A stretch of 64,000 nt of DNA from Hybos culiciformis (GCA_964007475.1 CAXFZM010000117.1:1-64000), one strand, 5' to 3'. Positions 22,620 to 34,101 are shown, counted from the stretch's first letter. A program made the numbers and translations. The notes: a model not told the origin generated them from the sequence alone.

Positions 22620-22935
22620 CCTAGTTTACATGGAGTTGAAACCAGGTTCAACTACGGTTCAACTACATGTAAACGGTGGTAGAGTTAACCTGGGTTAACC
22701 TGACTCAACCCAAGAAATTCGCTCGGTAAGGTTAACTCTATCCATGTAAACGGTTAACCCGATTAAAAATAAGCAACAGCCTTTTGTTTTGTTTCTTTTT
22801 TGGTATTGTTTTCAAACTCAATTCAACCACAGTTCAACCACACGCTGTTCGACTACATCATGTAAACACTTAACCTCTTTTCAACCACATTTCGACTCAA
22901 CCACGGTTGGACTATCATGTAAAACTGATTTTTTT
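22620..22935. repeat. TTCAAC/GTTGAA-rich segment with repeated CATGTAAAC
   Basis: GTTCAACTAC, CAACCAC and their complements recur many times, with CATGTAAAC at several places. The ends AGTTTACATGGAGTTGAA and TTGGACTATCATGTAAAAC are loosely inverted. It may be a nested MITE or a subterminal binding-site array of the surrounding transposon. Confidence 0.4.
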
Positions 22936-23501
22936 ATAAGAATGTCGTAAATATTGTTTAAACAATATAAACATTTATTTCCCCCCCTGCAGAGGTTTCT
23001 GATTTTGAATAATATAAAAAAACGAAATTTAAAAAAAAAAAATCATCAAAATCGGAGCTGTTCCACCGGGTTTCCAAGTTTTGCCTGTTTTATGTCTTTA
23101 TTGACTCGACTAATAACGTAGAGTATAAATTAAACAAAAATCACTTAATTTCTTTCAACAATTGTTCTGTAAAATTAAATGAAATAGAGTTTTCTAACAA
23201 ACAAAAAGAATTCAAACATAATATTGTTCTACCAAGCTATAAACACATAAAAAATTTGAATTTAACACTAAATTTAAAAGATTTACATATCAAACAAATA
23301 GAAAATAACAAAAAAATAGAAGAAGTTGTTTATAAAAGAAAACAAAACAGTCTACTAATTTATTTTAATATATCTGTTATTGTAATCATTTTGCTAATTA
23401 TAGTTTTTGTAATTTTTATAAAATGTTATTTAAAAAAGAAAACTCGAACAATTCTAATAAATAAGCAATCTAAAAGTTTTGCCCAGGAGTGCAAAAATCT
23501 T

Positions 23502-23512
23502 GAGGAAGGGGG
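23502..23512 (+). promoter_or_regulatory. Polypurine tract of the errantivirus
   Basis: GAGGAAGGGGG abuts the 3' LTR start AGTCAT. This purine run is the expected plus-strand primer. Confidence 0.85.
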
Positions 23513-23986
23513 AGTCATATACTCCGAATCCAACTTCCCTTATAAAAAACCCATTTCCGCTCCTATAAGATTTTAACTTATTACAAATATCCAAATTTCC
23601 TCCACGAGCTTTTTACTTTTTACTTAATTTGCTTATTTTTATGAACTTAAATTTTATTCTTATAAAAAAACTAAAACGTAAGTTATTTTAATTGTGCAAT
23701 TTTTGTATTTCTTAATAAACTTAAAGAGGTGTTAAATTACGAATTTAATATTTCTAATATGAATGTAAAATCATAAATATAAGAAAGAAAGGTAAAATAA
23801 GTTTCAGTTTTAGAATTTCGTTCGAACTAAAAATACGATTGTCTTTAAATATAATTAAATTAAATTTTGTTTAGATTATTCTAATTAATAAAAAGAATTT
23901 ATAAAAAAAATAAACAAATATATTTAATTTAATAAAAAAAAGTAAAATAAAATTAAATATTGTAAAAAATCAATTTTTACATGTTT
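23513..23986 (+). repeat. 3' LTR of the errantivirus
   Basis: It starts AGTCATATACTCCG after the polypurine tract and ends ACATGTTT before the TGCA duplication. It is 13 bases longer than the 5' LTR, mainly from two short duplications. It contains the env stop codon. Confidence 0.9.
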
Positions 23987-24139
23987 TGCACACTTTTGCA
24001 CTCGCTTGTCGTTGCCTTACTGGAGGTCAATTAGGCTTTAAAAAATGTTGACAGCCGGTTTGTAGTTTGCCAGCTTGTTATTGGAACCAACTATTTCAAC
24101 TAAATTTACACTCTCTAGAGCAGAGATGAGCAAACAATT

Positions 24140-24618
24140 TTATATCAATTTTTCCGAGGTTTGAAAGCGAATTTCCAAGCCGTCCAAATCCATTTGTCCT
24201 CTGCTAAGCCAAATGTTCTGGCTTTAAGTGAGATTTAAGTATTGGACAACGGAGACCCCAACCGTCTTTCAATCCCGGGTTATGATCTTCACTCGCTATA
24301 TGTTGCCCACAGAGGAGTCGCTGTTTATATAAGGAATGACGTTGCTTCTTATCCTATTAAATATTTAAAAACATCAAGTCCCTTATTCAATTTTCTTTGG
24401 TTCAAAATAAGAACCAACAAACACGCCTTCCATTTTGCTTCCTTTACAGGAGCGCACAACTGACTGGCACTGATCACGTTTTCAAGTTTAGCATGCTGTC
24501 GGACCAGATTAATCAGATTCTGGCGAAAAACCCTGAGTCTGAAATTTTGGTTTTCGGTGTTTTCAACATACACATTGCTTAGTCATTCTCGCAACAGTCC
24601 CGAAGGCTGATATTTAGA
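24140..24618 (+). pseudogene. LINE endonuclease domain fragment, copy B
   Basis: Apurinic-type endonuclease of the same LINE family as copies A, C and D. Readable motifs across frames are RGLKANFQAVQIHLSS, LSIPGYDLHSLYV, RGVAVYIRNDV and ILVFGVFNIHI, where the last V replaces the usual catalytic Asp. A stop interrupts near 24,235 and a frame change near 24,450. It ends where the GGGACGGCTCGTGAC sequence begins. Confidence 0.8.
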
Positions 24619-25799
24619 GCAGGGACGGCTCGTGACAACAGTAAGTACATAGGCACTTATTGGTTTAGGAGCCTATTCGGCAGACAAATAAACAAACATT
24701 GAGTTTTAATATATAGATTTGAAAAAAACTAATTAGAATTTAAGTTTAGTCAAAAACCAAAAGAATTCAAATCAAAAACATAACTTTTTAGTTTATGTTA
24801 TTTCCTATCCTTTTTAAAACAATAACAAATAAATTTCAATATTCCCTTACTAACCAATTTTTTTGTTGCTTTTAATTCAACAATATGCAATACAGGGCTG
24901 CCAGATTGGGGAATTTTTTCCTCAAATTGAGGAAATTTTTAATTTCAGAGGGGGGAAAAAAAAAGTGGGGATAAATTTGACAATTGTTTTTGGGGAAATT
25001 TTGAAGAAATTCTGAAATATTCGGTTAACGTTGGCAATCAAGAATTTAATAATAGTAAACATTTTGCTAACTCCTAATAATTACATTTTGTAGTTGATGT
25101 CATACATTGCTTGCTCTAATTTCTTGAGACTGAGTGCAATATTTTTAATTTGCAATTGCAATAAAAAAACGTTTCGCTTATATTTTTGTTGGTTAATTAA
25201 ATCGTTGAGTGCAATTTATTCGAACTCCTTTTTTGAAAAATTAATTTCTCCTCAAAGCTCTGTTTAAAAAACGTCCGAAGCGCAGTATGAAAATTTTGAA
25301 GGACCATAACTCCGAAATGGGGGCTTTCTCGCAAAAACCGTCTCGAATTTAACAGTTTAGGAACCGCCTTTACCACCTTCCAAAAAAATAGGACAAATCG
25401 GGTACAAAAAAAAATTCCATACAAAAATGTATGAAAACTTTTGGGGGTCCTTTCTCCGAAACGAGGCCTTTGCCCCAAAAATTGATTTCAGTTTTGGGTT
25501 TTTTGTGCACCGCCTAACCCCCTCCAAGTTTCAGCCCATTCTAAGTAATTCAAGGAAACGGCAGTTTAGCATAATAACAAAATAAGGCATAATGGCATCG
25601 TAAGAACTTAAATCACTTGAAATAACATTTAACTTCATTTTAGAGTGGCTAACTTCTTCGACTGGCGATGCTTCCTATGAGATGCCCACTACAACCTAAT
25701 AAAAAAGATATAAAAATACACAGCATAAGTATCAATCATTCTCATAAGCTTTCAAATTTTCTCAAAAATCGAGTAGAAAAAACAATGATGCGTTAAAGG

Positions 25800-27345
25800 T
25801 TAATTTGCCTGTAAAAAAAAAGAATTTGAGAGCTAAAATAGCAGCTTTTATTGCTGAGCATTGTTCATGTTCATATATAACAGTCGACCACTGGCTATAT
25901 TAATTAAAAATCTTGATCAATCTTCTGAGCTGTTAAATGGCATAAAACTTCATCGAACTAAATGCACTGGTTTAATAAAAAATATTATTTCACCATGCAT
26001 TTTTGAAGATTTGAAAATAGATATTGGAGATAACCACTTTTCGTTAATTATCGATGAAAGTACTTCTGTTGATACAAAAAAAATGATGTGCATCGTGATT
26101 CGCTATTTTAGTAAAATTGAAAAAAGAATTGTTACGACTTTTTATAAAATTTTCGAAATTAAAGGAGGAGATGCAGATTCCATTACTAATGCTTTTAAAA
26201 ATCAATTAAAAAATGACGGTTTTAAAATAGACAAATTAATTGGTATAGGTGTAGATGGTGCTAACGTTATCGTTGGAGCTCATCATTCATTCGCATCAAT
26301 CTTGAAAAAAGATAATGAAGAACTTGTTGTTGTCAAATGCATTTGCCATTCTCTTCACTTTCAAAGTTTTGCCAAGAAATTTGTATTTTATTGTAAATAG
26401 TTCTAAACGACAAATAGAATACAGAACTTTATATGAATTTATGAATGACACAACACCACTTAAAATTGAAAAACTTTCAAGAACCCGAATATAGAACCTA
26501 TTATAAAAATAATTGAACAATGTGATACACTTAAATTACATTTTTCATTAGCCAAACATAAGGATACATGTTACACTGCTGATCAACTACACAATATGTT
26601 TTGTTGTAAAGAAAATTTTGTATATTTAGTTTTTTTAAAACATTTTTTGAAACCACTTACTGATTTAAATAGGTCTTTCCAGACTAATTCCGTCAATCCT
26701 CTTCAGCTTTTGGAAGATATTCAAAAATTTAATATATTATTACCTCCAAATTCTTATTCCACCTGTAAGGTTGAATCTCAAAAGACAAAAAGATTTAGGG
26801 AAATTCAAATTTAGAGATCATGTTATTGGACCGGATTCTCTTTACTTTGGATATGCATTTATGGAGGCTGCTCTTGATTTAAATGCAGAATCTATTTCAG
26901 CCATTTAAGAAATATGCCGGGATTTCTTAGTTCATCTATGCCTACAAATACAACAAAGAATTCCAGGCAATATTGATATATTACCTAATTTAGCTACATC
27001 TCATTAAGACTAATATTTCAGATCTTGTCATTCCTTTAAAAGTACCTGTTTGGATGTTGATTCAACCATTGATGAATAGAATCTTTTACATTTAACTCAG
27101 TGGGAAAATGTTTCTAATGTAGAAAATTTTGTTAAGTCCGTTCTCAAACACATTAGTCGAAAGAACTTTTAGTATTATGAATATTGTAAAAAATCGTTTA
27201 AGGAACTCACTCCATATTTTATCCTTAGATGCTATTTTAAGAGTAAGATTAAAAGTATGGTAGAAAAATTTAATTTTGAGACCGTTTATATTTCTGAATC
27301 TAAAAATAATGATGAAGATACATATTTTGAATTCATTTGACTGCT
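25800..27345 (+). pseudogene. hAT-2 transposase, broken
   Basis: The open part 25,861-26,400 carries KNLDQSSELLNGIKLHRTKC, SLIIDESTSVDTKKM (first catalytic Asp region), GIGVDGANV (second Asp region) and KCICHSLH, the signature of a widespread animal hAT lineage. Downstream the frame changes repeatedly. The dimerisation motif TLVERTFSIMNIVKNRLRN is readable at about 27,145-27,205. Multiple frameshifts and stops make it inactive. Confidence 0.85.
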
Positions 27346-27556
27346 TCAATAAATAATTTTATAATATATATTATCATAAACGAAATATAATATACATAAT
27401 TCGTACAAAAAATACGATTGAAAAAATTTAACAAAAAATGTTAAATCAATGTTCCATGAGTTTATATTTCTTTTTTTGAGTATCTCGCACTTTTTTTTTA
27501 TTTTTTTTCTTATATATTTTTTTATATATGTTATTAAATTCTGTTAAGGTACAAAT

Positions 27557-27640
27557 AATTAAAATAATTATTATAAATAATTAGAATAATTATTATAAAT
27601 AATTAGAATAATTATTATAAATAATTAGAATAATTAATTG
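27557..27640. repeat. Tandem 22-bp AT repeat
   Basis: AATAATTATTATAAATAATTAG and close variants are repeated about four times near the 3' end of hAT-2. Confidence 0.85.
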
Positions 27641-28514
27641 GTAGCTGATTTTGCAAATGAAACATTATACATATCTGGAAGCTGTGCTAAATATTTGTTA
27701 ATTAAAGACCCATTTGTTTATTATTTAAACTATTTTCAATTTATTTTTTATTAAATAAAAATAATATATATAATAATATAATATATTAATTGTTGAGTGC
27801 TTGAACAAATAATAATAAAAATTATTTTATTGAAAACTGTAAATGTGCTTAAAAAATAAAATAATAAAATACTTAAAATTAATAACTATTTTTTTAACTA
27901 AGTTTAGTTCCAGTTTCAATTTCAAAATTAAAAAAAAATAAAAAATGAGGAAATCTTGACAAAATTAGCTGTTTTTGGGGAAAATTGTACTGTGAAAAAG
28001 TGTAAAAAAACCTTTTTTTTTCTAATTTGGGTCAACAAAAATTTTTCCAAAAAATAAATAAAGGAAAAAAATTTGATGAAGTTTTTTAGAAAAGTGCCAG
28101 TTTTGGGAAGTTTCTTAAAAATTTGAGCAAATTTCATTTGTACCGTCTGGCAGCATTGATGCAATAGAAAAAAATGTAATATAATTTTTTTTTATTTTTC
28201 TCTTTTTTAAAACACCAACAAATAAATTTTAATATTCCCTACTAAGCAATTTTTTTGTTGCTTTTTACTCAACAATATGCAATAAAAAAAAATGAAATAG
28301 AACTTTTCCTCTTTTTGAAGAAATTTCTCTTTTAGTGTCTTTATTATTTTATTTTTATTCCTTTTCCTTCCATCCATAAAAAACGTATATAAAGCTCAAA
28401 AATGAATTGCCTTTTTTACATTGCATCAGATTTTCTTCTTTGTTTTGTTTCTTATAAGAAAGATTTTCTTCTTTGTTTTGTTTCTTATAAAAAAAATTTT
28501 CTTTATTTTGGAAG

Positions 28515-29815
28515 AGTTTACTCTAGGCAACTTTAGGCAAGGTTTTAAAAGCTCTTAAAAATATGAATGTGAAAAAGTCAACTGGCTCTGATGGTATTCG
28601 GGCTGTGGTCCTGCCTCTGTTCTAGCTAAACCTCTGGGCAACCTTTTCTACCTTTCATACTCACTTGGCATTTACCCCACCAAGTGGAAAGTTGTGCATG
28701 TTCAGCCTATTCCAAAAAAAAAACGCTAAATGCGATCCCTCCAACTACAAGCCCATTGCGCTTTCTTCTTTCCTTTCCAAAGTAATGGAATCCCTCATTA
28801 ACAATAAGGCTAAAAAATACTTAGAATGCACCAAATTGCTAAGTGACCAGTATGAATAGATCGACTGGTGACGAGATGACATTTTTGCCGCACAAGCTCA
28901 AGGGCAGTCTTCACAACTCCAGTGAGGCTTTTGTTGTTGCGTTGGATAAAGCTAAGGCTTTTGATCGAGTGTGGCACTCGGCCCTGATTTCTAAAGTCTT
29001 GGAGCAGCCATTGTCAATTGGTTGAGCAATTTGTTGTCTGGCTGTTGTGGTGGGTACCAGTCACATTTTCAACATCAACTCCGGTGAACCCCAAGGGTGT
29101 GTTCTCTCCCCAACCCTCTTTTTAATTTTCATCAACGATCTTCTGCAATCAACACGAAACCCCATCCACAGCTTCGCAGACGAAAGTAACTTAATAGCAT
29201 GCTACGATTTTATTAATAGGAAATCCGCATCTTCGAATGCTGTTACTACTAAATGTAATTTCCTGCAAAGTGGCATAAATCACGACCTTTCCAAAATTTC
29301 ACAATGGGGTCTTCTCAACAGAGTGCAGTTTAACGCATCAAAAACTAAGTGCTGCCTAATTTCTAGAAATCTGTCAACTTTTGATCCCCAATATTCTTTT
29401 CAAGGTGAAAGTATTGGCAAATCTTGGAGAACTTGGCATTTTAGGTTCGAAAATAACTTCAGATCTGAGCTGGAAAGTTCATATTTTGAAAAACGACCAA
29501 AAACGGAACGAAATGTCTTGGTTTTATTAAGAGATGTAAAGAATACTTTTCCCCTGGTTGGAACGGATACGTGTTCGCTGGAAGTAAAGGCCCTACTTCC
29601 TCTACTACAAGTATTTTCACGTGAAACACGTACCGCCTCAACGTCACATCCAAATTCCGTCAATATTCCCAGATATGATAGAACAAGAGATTTGTTTTCA
29701 GTTCGCACCTCGAGAATAAGGAATGCTCTTCCATCAAAATTGTTCCCGACAGCTGGCGGACGTTTGATTCACGCCTTCCGCCGCTTTAAGGAGAGTACCT
29801 CCTAACTGTCTCACT
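28515..29815 (+). pseudogene. LINE reverse transcriptase, copy C
   Basis: It starts with the RT N-terminal block ALKNMNVKKSTGSDGIR, then SNYKPIALSSFLSKVMESL, VVALDKAKAFDRVWHSAL, INSGEPQGCVLSPTLFLIFI and FADESN, where the second catalytic Asp of the usual FADD box is Glu. The last 160 codons contain a Cys/Arg-rich tail ending at a stop at 29,803-29,805. Three frame changes occur between 28,560 and 29,045. It is the longest RT copy of this family here. Confidence 0.87.
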
Positions 29816-30233
29816 TTTTAATCCCGTTTAAACTTCCTGTCCCCATTACCAAATCCATACATACTTCTTTGAAAGGTATTCTACCTAGTAATTTGGTAAC
29901 TTTGGGTTTGGGGCTATACCTCGACAAAAAAAAACCTCGAAAAAAAAAACTCGAAAAAAAACCTCGAAAAAAAAACCCAGAAAATAAAAACCTCGAAAAA
30001 AAAACCCCGAAAAAAAACCCCGAAAAAAAACCTCGAAATGAAAAAACTCAGTCGCTTATCTTTTTTTATTTTTGGTATGTAACATGACTGCTTCAGTATG
30101 ATTTGCCTAGGGTGCAAAAAAACGTAGAAGCATGGCGCCGGCTTTACCTGGCAAGCCACACCTGGGGGTATACAGACTTATTTCGCTACTCGGAAAACAG
30201 CTTGTGATGGTTAAGTGCAAGTTGGTGAGGCTG

Positions 30234-31272
30234 CACTCAAAGAAATAATGCAATCAAAACAACAAAAAATTGCTTCAATTTAAAGTGAGATTTCTTCGCA
30301 TTGTCCCTACAGAGAATTATTCGATTTGAAAACTAATGGTAGTTCATTTCAAAATCGAAAGCAGAAATTAGCAAGTATCTTTCGAAATGAAAACAAAATA
30401 ATTCAAGTAAAAACAAAACAAAGTTTATTACCCCAAAACCAAAAACCTTTCAAATTCATCAGCAAAAACACCGCAAATACAAAAAAAAAATTGCTAGACT
30501 AAATTTTTTTTTAATTATTTATTTTTTTTATTTTTTTATTAATTTTTTATTTATTTTATTTAATTTTTTTTTTTTTTTTATTAATTTTTTTTTTATATTT
30601 TTTTTGATTTTTTTTTCATTTTATTTAATTTTTTTTATTATTAAATTTTTTTATTTATTTTTTAAATTTTTTTATTTTTGTTTTATAATTTTTTGTTTTA
30701 TAATTTTTTATTTTATTTTTTTTTAATTTTTTTTGTTTATTAGATTTTTTAATTTACTTTTTTTTAATTTTTTTTTTTTAAATTTTTTTTAATAATTTTT
30801 TTTTATGCCCGCTTGTAGCTTCGAACCACTGTCCTAAACATTGCAATCCACCAACTCTGCCACTGAGCTATGAACTGAGTTTACGACAATGTGTAAAATG
30901 GAAAATATAATAAAATGAATGAAAATAAAACAGGACTTAGTTCATTTCAATCTAAAGTTATTCATTTTATTTTATTGCAACTAAAAACATTAATTTGAAG
31001 AGCATAGTTTCATTAATGCAAGGTAAAATGAAAGCAATTGCAATTCAAATGAAGTAATAATTTTTGTTTTGAAAGAAAATATTTGAAGTCCTAAAATAAG
31101 GACAGGTTTTCAGTCTTAAAATTGTCTGTAAAGTTGGTATTTCATTTTGGAACTTCATTCAGGATGTCTTAAAATAAAACAACAGATTTTGACTTCAAAA
31201 GTATCAATTACGGACAAAAATTGAAATGAAGTACAATTGCTTTCGATTTTGATTGCATTTTTTTTTTGAGTG
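30234..31272. mobile_element. Non-autonomous TIR element (CACTCAAA ends)
   Basis: The left end CACTCAAAGAAATAATGCAA and the right end, reversed, CACTCAAAAAAAAAATGCAA form inverted repeats of about 27 bp. No coding region is present. The interior is T-rich (about 30,505-30,805) and holds a tRNA-like sequence on the minus strand. The superfamily is not certain, and no clear target duplication was identified. Confidence 0.6.
30795..30880 (-). other. tRNA-like sequence
   Basis: The minus strand contains TAGCTCAGTGG, a perfect A-box consensus, and GGTTCGAAGC, a weaker B box 40-50 bases on. The stems are not convincing for a functional tRNA. It is likely the head of an old SINE. Confidence 0.45.
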
Positions 31273-31700
31273 TGGATACGGGACAAAGCTCGAAAATTAG
31301 ACTGCAATAATATTAAAAAGCAGAAACGTCTATTACAAATTTTCGAAGAGAGAGAATACCGTTCATTAAAATTTTTTGCAAGGCATTGCCTATAATATTA
31401 ATAATTAATTTCTTTTTTGTTAATTTTCCATTAAGTTTGAATAAAAATGTGATTTTGTTTGGAACAGAAGAATGTTTTGTAAAATAAATATTGAAATCAT
31501 AAAATTGATTTTTTTACATAACTCCTCTTTAAAACTTTAGTTTCACGGCTCAATGGTTTTTTTTTCGAGTTTTTTTATTTCTTTCGAGGTTTTTAGTTTT
31601 CGGAATTTTTTTTTCGAAGTTTTTTTTTGTGAGGTTTATTTTTTCGAATTTTTTTTTCGAGGCTTTTTTTTTCGATATATTTTGTTTTCGAGTTTTCTTA

Positions 31701-34101
31701 TCACTCCCGATTTACTTTGAAAATCACAATTTTATTTTTATCATTTAGTTCCGAATATCTATTAATTAAGGGATACAGTGTTCTTATCGTAGTTTTTATT
31801 TTATTAGTGGTGGCAGTGAAATGCGTATTGAAAATTAGTTTTTTGTCCAAGTGTACGCCCAGATATTTTGTGGAGTTTGACCAAGGAATACTGTGACCTA
31901 CGATCATTAGGTTTGTGGATGGTAAAAAAATAGACTTTCTTTTGCGAGTGAAATATGTGGCATTAGTTTTTGTCGGATTTATTTTAATTTTCCATTTGGT
32001 AAAGTAAGATGTTAATAAATTTATTGCGTTTTGTAAATTAGGTAAGATAACACTTGGAAGCTTATCCGTCGAATAGATTGCAGTATCATCTGCAAAAACA
32101 GATGTTAGGCAATTTGGTAAAGACGGTAAATCAGCAGTGAAGATTGCATAAAGTAAAGGCGATATAACTGATCCTTGTGGCACTCCCGCTACAACCAAGC
32201 GGGGAGTGGAGGCAGTTTTTTGATTATGGACTTTGAACATCCTGTCCTTTAAAAAGTTTTTAACAATTGCAATTAAAGTAGGTGGAAATTGGAGTTTAAT
32301 CATTTTATATATAAGGGCGTCATGCCAAACGCTGTCAAATGCAGCTTGTATATCGAGTGTTATCAGGCCGGTCGAGTTACCTAAAGGGAAGTTGTTTTTA
32401 ATATGTTTAGTTAATCTGACTAGGGGGTGAATTGTGTTATGTGCATAACGAAAACCAAATTGTTCATTTGGGATAATATTTTTTTCATTTGTAAAATCAG
32501 TTAATTTAGATTTTATTATTTTTTCGAGCAATTTACCAAATATTGGCAGTAGGCTAATTGGACCATAAGAGCTAACTAAGTTTCTGGGATTATTAGGTTT
32601 GGGGATAGCAATAACTTTACTTTCTTTCCATTTTTTGGGAAAATAATGTACCTTGAAGCAACAATTGAAAATTAATGTTACAAATTTTAGTGCTGATATA
32701 GGCAGTTGCTTGATACATGAACCGGAAATGTCATCACAACCAAAAGCTTTTTTAGGTTTAAGATTTTTTACTAATTGTTTAATTTGCTTGAGTTCAACAG
32801 AAGTAACGTTTGCTGCAAAGTCAGCTTCGAATTCAGAAATTGTGTTGGAAACCATACTTGTTGTTTGGTTGTCACTTAAGTGTATGATATTAGATTGTTT
32901 TCAGAAAATTGGTTAGCGAATAATTCAACTTTTTCGATATTAGTGATGTGTTTAATATTGTTATGCATTATAGCTGGAATAGTTTTATTTTTATTTTTGA
33001 CAAGTTTGGTTAGGTTCCAAAAAGGTTTGGATCCGGTCTGAAAAGTGGAAAGTGTGTTGTTCCATTGGATATTACGAAACATGAAATTTCAAATTTTATA
33101 GTACGGTTAAGAATTTTAATTTCTCTGTATATAGTACATTTTCATAGCCAGCGACGTCGACATTTGTTTCTTTGTCTAATTAGAACTAAAATTTCGTTAG
33201 GTAGTTTTGTTAAGTTGTTACATTTAATTGGAATTAGAGGCACACTGAGGTCTATAGCTTCTTTAATAGAGTTGTTAAGTTCACAAATTAGACTATCTAT
33301 TTGGAGGGGATGATTGATGGATTCTGAATTAAGATCACGATTGCGAAATTTACTATTAATATGATTTTTAAATCTATTCCAGTCGGCATTTTTGTAGTTA
33401 AGTATTTTTGGGTAATTTTTAGTAATTGAGCTTTTGATGCACGATAAGACTGGAAGATGGTCTGACCCCAATCTGTTTTGGACTGTGGGTTGATCAATTG
33501 GTTTGGACAATTAGTAAGTAATAAATCAATAGTGGAAGTGTTACTGCTAGAAGCTGCAGGTACATAGGTGTAGTCAAGAGGGTATAAGACTGAAAAAGGT
33601 ATGGAAGTATTTAGTTCACTAAGAATATTGCCCCAACTGTTAGCTCTTAAACAATTCCAATTCGAATGCCTGCAATTCAAATCGCCACCAATCAGAAAGT
33701 TATTTTTAGTTCTAAGTAATTTTTTGAGATCATTTCTGAAAATTGTTTTGGAAGTTCTATTTGAGTTACCACCCGGAAAGTAGGTCGAATAAACATTAAT
33801 AGTTACGTTATTGTCCAGTTGGATTTCAGCTCCTATAACTTCAACACATTTCAGGGCTAGTTCCGGTAATAGATTGTGACGAATATTGATTTTGATCAAT
33901 AAAGCTACACCCCCCCTCGCGGTCGTTCCTGTAGCAAAAATAGTTTGGACAGCAAAAATTAATGTCATCGTTTAACCAAGTTTCTGAAATAAAACATATA
34001 TCAATTTTTTTACGATTAAGAAAATTACAAAATTCTAGTTTTTTGTTTCGAATGCCTCTTGCATTTCATAAAGCTACTACTAATTCTTTTTTAAGATTCA
34101 T
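31701..34101 (-). pseudogene. jockey-type LINE ORF2 (endonuclease-reverse transcriptase)
   Basis: From the ATG at 34,101, overlapping the ORF1 stop by 11 bases, the endonuclease is readable: NARGIRNK, ISETWLNDD, FLIGGDLNCRHSNW and SDHLP. A TGA replaces the expected Trp before NARG. The reverse transcriptase (31,701-32,855) has GCDDISGSCIKQLP, LITLDIQAAFDSVWHDAL, AGVPQGSVISPLLYAIF and FADDTAIYS. The frame changes at about 33,510, 33,140 and 32,880. The copy ends at 31,700 in the simple-repeat arm, so the C-terminus and 3' tail are missing, the opposite of normal LINE 5' truncation. Confidence 0.9.

Larger units (their letters stand above)
17324..23076 (-). mobile_element. TIR transposon with XPG-nuclease/CXC transposase (tentatively Academ-like)
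   Basis: Arms of about 126 bp at 17,324-17,449 and 22,951-23,076 are inverted copies starting TGGAAACCCGGTGGAACAGC, differing mainly in homopolymer length. The 9-bp flanks (CTTTTTACC and AGTTTTGCC) agree at six positions, so the target duplication is uncertain. One gene on the minus strand fills the element. The superfamily is assigned only tentatively: an XPG-type nuclease fused to a transposase is a feature reported for Academ elements. Confidence 0.8.
16177..23576 (+). pseudogene. env: Errantivirus env, split by a TIR transposon and frame-shifted
   Basis: Fusion-type envelope protein of insect errantiviruses. A splice acceptor-like TTTTTAG at 16,172-16,178 precedes a hydrophobic signal-like start, consistent with env being made from a spliced RNA. 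A short tandem duplication near 16,480-16,500 shifts the frame just before a cleavage-like IPIRG and a glycine-rich fusion-peptide-like segment. The reading continues to about 17,320, where the TIR element enters, and resumes after 23,077. A membrane-spanning segment lies near 23,356-23,430, followed by a basic tail; the stop is at 23,574-23,576, inside the 3' LTR. It is non-functional as found. Confidence 0.82.
5382..23986 (+). mobile_element. Errantivirus-type Gypsy element with two nested transposons
   Basis: Order on the plus strand: LTR, primer-binding site, gag, protease, reverse transcriptase, RNase H, integrase, env, polypurine tract, LTR. TGCA occurs immediately outside both ends (5378-5381 and 23987-23990), a 4-bp target duplication. 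The element spans 18.6 kb because a hAT (9,709-15,737) sits in the integrase and a TIR transposon (17,324-23,076) sits in env. Without them it is about 6.8 kb, near the size of 17.6/297-type elements. Every gene carries stops or frameshifts, so this copy is not autonomous as written. Confidence 0.93.
24893..28158 (+). mobile_element. hAT transposon hAT-2
   Basis: The ends CAGGGCTGCCAGA and, on the opposite strand, CAATGCTGCCAGA are inverted repeats. ATGCAATA (24,885-24,892 and 28,159-28,166) is a perfect 8-bp target duplication. It contains a broken hAT transposase. About 900 bp of AT-rich non-coding DNA lie between the left end and the gene. Confidence 0.93.
24795..28285. repeat. About 95-bp direct repeat on both sides of hAT-2
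   Basis: 24,795-24,892 and about 28,190-28,285 share CAATATTCCCT(T)ACTAA, TTTTTTTGTTGCTTTTA and CAACAATATGCAATA with a few changes. hAT-2 sits exactly at the end of the first copy. The second copy lies beyond the 8-bp duplication, so the region was duplicated independently of the hAT target-site duplication. Confidence 0.75.
29916..31700. repeat. Inverted CTCGAAAAAA simple-repeat arms
   Basis: CCTCGAAAAAAAA units fill 29,916-30,045. Their complement (TTTTTTTTCGAGG) fills about 31,555-31,700. The arms enclose a TIR element and meet a jockey LINE at 31,700. They could pair into a long imperfect hairpin. Confidence 0.75.

Noticed and set aside
25197..25478. 93-codon minus frame in hAT-2
   Set aside because: No family resemblance and it lies in the non-coding left part of hAT-2, where similar TTTCTCCGAAA phrases repeat.
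29869..30159. Lys/Pro-rich small protein near 29,870-30,087 and its minus counterpart
   Set aside because: It is only a translation of the CCTCGAAAAAAAA simple repeat.
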